From positions 61,593 through 125,592 of the forward strand of contig NZ_OBEK01000004.1 in assembly GCF_900215625.1 (NCBI RefSeq): DNA of 64,000 nucleotides, given 5' to 3'. Of the stretch, positions 62,354-64,000 are shown in pieces. The DNA is from Terribacillus aidingensis. GTDB taxonomy: Bacteria > Bacillota > Bacilli > Bacillales > Amphibacillaceae. Positions within the stretch are counted from its first letter, which is position 1; the number at the start of each line of letters is the position of its first letter. The notes beneath the pieces are model-generated. The model did not search any database. It was not told the origin of the DNA and saw only the letters and a program-made list of their open reading frames with translations. Made by a program: the position numbers and the translations under genes.

Positions 62354-64000
62354 ATGAAAGAGCGTACTCAAAAAATACTAATTAGAATCTCTTCGGTTAA
62401 TTCCTTTTTAACTTATAAAGATCTGAGTAAGGAGTTTTTTATTAGTGAACGGACGCTTCGAAACGAGTTATTTCTAATTAATGACTATCTTGCTCAAAAT
62501 GATTACCCACAAATTATTACCGCAAGAGGGAAAGGATTGAAATTAAATCTTTCTGAAAAGGAACGAAAGAGGTTACTTTTCAATATCGGAGATGAAATAA
62601 CACACGCTTATTATGGACCTAATGAGAGATTTCTTGCATTACTTCTAGATATCGTTAATCCATTGACTACAACGATTCTCTATGAAATGGGAGAGAAGCT
62701 TCAAGTTTCAAAAAGTACATTAGATGAAGATATGAGAAGGTTGCGTTTGTTTGTGAAAGACCATAACATATCAGTCGTTAGTCTGCCGAAACAAGGCGTT
62801 GTATTACATGGGGATGAGCGCTCTATAAGGGCTATATTGTATAAAGTTATTACAAATATGGTTGATATTGATTATTTAATGAGATCAGTAGATACAGAAG
62901 TAGTACTCTCTATCCCTAATCGATTAGGATTGGATTATTTAGATGCAAAAGTATTAAATACAATGCGTAAACTTTATGATGAAGTTTTAGAAAGATGCAA
63001 AATTAAAGTTAATCATGTATATCGTAATCAGGTAATTTTGTTGTTAGGAATTTGGAAACGAAGGGTGCAAGAAGACGAAAAAATAATTGAATATTGCGAC
63101 TTTGATATAGGGAATATGAAAGGGCCTATTAAAGACTTTATAAGTTCAATCTGCAGCGAATTTGATTTAGATATTCCGTTAAGCGAAAGGGAGTACATTA
63201 CAGCGGCCATCGAATCCTTCAATCCAAAAGATATGAATAATTCATTTGATTGGGTTACAGCACAACTGCTTGCTATTCAACTAATTGAGCATGTAGAGAA
63301 AATGACTGGTATCCCCTTTTCGCAGAGAGAGGAAGATTTATATGAAGGATTGTATAAGCATATCACTGGGCTGTTAAGTAGGGCAAAAAACGATATCCAG
63401 GCTTCTAATCCTTTGAAAGAGACTATTAAGGAATCATATACCGAGTTATATCAAGCAGTTTCTTGCTTTCGGAAGCAGATAGAGAAACACACGAAAAAAA
63501 CACTATCAGAAGATGAAATTGGATTTCTTACCGTTTATTTTTCGACTTCTGCGAGCTGGTGGAAGCAGGAAAAGCAATCCTTTTATCAGGCAGTTGTGTT
63601 ATGCAACCACGGTCTTTCGACAGGAAAATTGTTGGCTGCAAATCTAAAGGAACATTTCAATATCGATATCATAGCAGTGCTGAGCTCGCACGAATTATCG
63701 TTTATTGACAAGTTAGATGTAGATTTAGTATTTACGACAATTCCTATTCTTTATAAGAGAAAACCACTCTTAGTACTTAATCCTATTTTGCGTGAAAGTG
63801 ATCGTAAAGAGATAAAAGCTTTCTTACAAAAAAACAAAGATAAAAGAAGGGTAGTATCCAATAACTTAGACGCCACTAAACTGATGCAAGATGTCTTATC
63901 ACTAATGATTGAAAGTGGAGGTCAAATCACGAAAGAGAGTTATCAAAGATTAGAAGAGACATTTATAAGCCATCATTTAAAAATCAATACAAGGGAGATT
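62354..64000 (+). CDS. BglG/MtlR-type PRD regulator (partial, runs off the end)
   Basis: At least 549 residues from ATG at 62354 with AAAGGGG upstream; no stop before the window ends. N-terminal HTH (YKDLSKEFFISERTLRNELFLIND), second HTH (LQVSKSTLDEDMRRLR near 115), two PRD-like helical domains, and an EIIB-like domain with VLCNHGLSTGKLLAANL near 415-432 holding a Cys. An EIIA-like end would lie beyond the window. The PRD segments lack the usual phosphorylated His: PRD1 reads ILLLGIWKRRV and PRD2 reads IGFLTVYFSTSA with Tyr where His is expected. It should control a PTS operon to the right. Confidence 0.85.
   Translation, partial: MKERTQKILIRISSVNSFLTYKDLSKEFFISERTLRNELFLINDYLAQNDYPQIITARGKGLKLNLSEKERKRLLFNIGDEITHAYYGPNERFLALLLDIVNPLTTTILYEMGEKLQVSKSTLDEDMRRLRLFVKDHNISVVSLPKQGVVLHGDERSIRAILYKVITNMVDIDYLMRSVDTEVVLSIPNRLGLDYLDAKVLNTMRKLYDEVLERCKIKVNHVYRNQVILLLGIWKRRVQEDEKIIEYCDFDIGNMKGPIKDFISSICSEFDLDIPLSEREYITAAIESFNPKDMNNSFDWVTAQLLAIQLIEHVEKMTGIPFSQREEDLYEGLYKHITGLLSRAKNDIQASNPLKETIKESYTELYQAVSCFRKQIEKHTKKTLSEDEIGFLTVYFSTSASWWKQEKQSFYQAVVLCNHGLSTGKLLAANLKEHFNIDIIAVLSSHELSFIDKLDVDLVFTTIPILYKRKPLLVLNPILRESDRKEIKAFLQKNKDKRRVVSNNLDATKLMQDVLSLMIESGGQITKESYQRLEETFISHHLKINTREI

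Overview
The window is about 64 kb of a low-to-moderate GC Firmicute chromosome. Strong AGGAGG-type ribosome sites, many TTG and GTG starts, a class III fructose-bisphosphatase, AraR/CcpA-style sugar control, an S-box and a T-box all point to the Bacillaceae. A halotolerant soil genus such as Terribacillus or Virgibacillus is my guess, but the sequence alone does not settle it. No rRNA, tRNA, CRISPR array, prophage or insertion sequence was seen.

Layout. 1-5.3 kb: the end of groEL, a large wall-anchored PAP2 phosphatase carrying an autotransporter-type repeat, and an RlmI-like rRNA methyltransferase. 5.3-13.4 kb: a TetR/YhgE-type efflux pair, a chemotaxis receptor, an AAC(3)-family acetyltransferase, a small lipoprotein, a CynX/NimT-type transporter and short unknown genes. 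13.5-19.1 kb: fbp, a VbhA/Fic toxin-antitoxin locus whose Fic gene is broken by a stop codon, a YitT protein that seems to start at ATA, and small genes. 19.2-24.2 kb: a catabolic cassette made of a split transketolase, a short-chain dehydrogenase, an ACS-type MFS transporter, an SR1P-like peptide and a convergent FadR-type regulator, with a matching operator in the cassette promoter. 24.6-31.3 kb: a class V aminotransferase whose ribosome site lies in a long hairpin, a holin-like type I toxin locus, a SAM riboswitch in front of an SfnB/DszC-like monooxygenase, an AAA ATPase, two GNATs, a PfpI protein and a DUF4825-like lipoprotein.

31.4-48.4 kb is a complete arabinan/arabino-oligosaccharide regulon: araDBA, araR, araN, then abfA-araP-araQ-yesL-(second GH51)-araM-DUF6171-araL-GH43. 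Oligosaccharides would be bound by AraN, imported by AraPQ (its ATPase must be encoded elsewhere), cut inside the cell by two GH51 and one GH43 enzyme, and converted by AraA, AraB and AraD to xylulose 5-phosphate. AraR-like boxes sit before araD, araR, araN and abfA, and cre-like sites lie in the araN and abfA leaders.

48.5-64 kb is a mixed region: DinB, VOC, a GNAT remnant, DUF421, an ion channel, DUF3231, a redox cluster (azoreductase, HxlR regulator, luciferase-like monooxygenase, FMN reductase) tied together by a shared 27-bp box, a TetR/DUF2306 pair with twin operators, a 2-keto-4-pentenoate hydratase-like gene, a leucine-type T-box upstream of two amino acid permeases, and a PRD regulator running off the end.

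Recurring theme: two genes (16583 and 56322) appear to begin at ATA behind good ribosome sites, and several genes are broken (10615, 15866, 49336, 52926, 55508).
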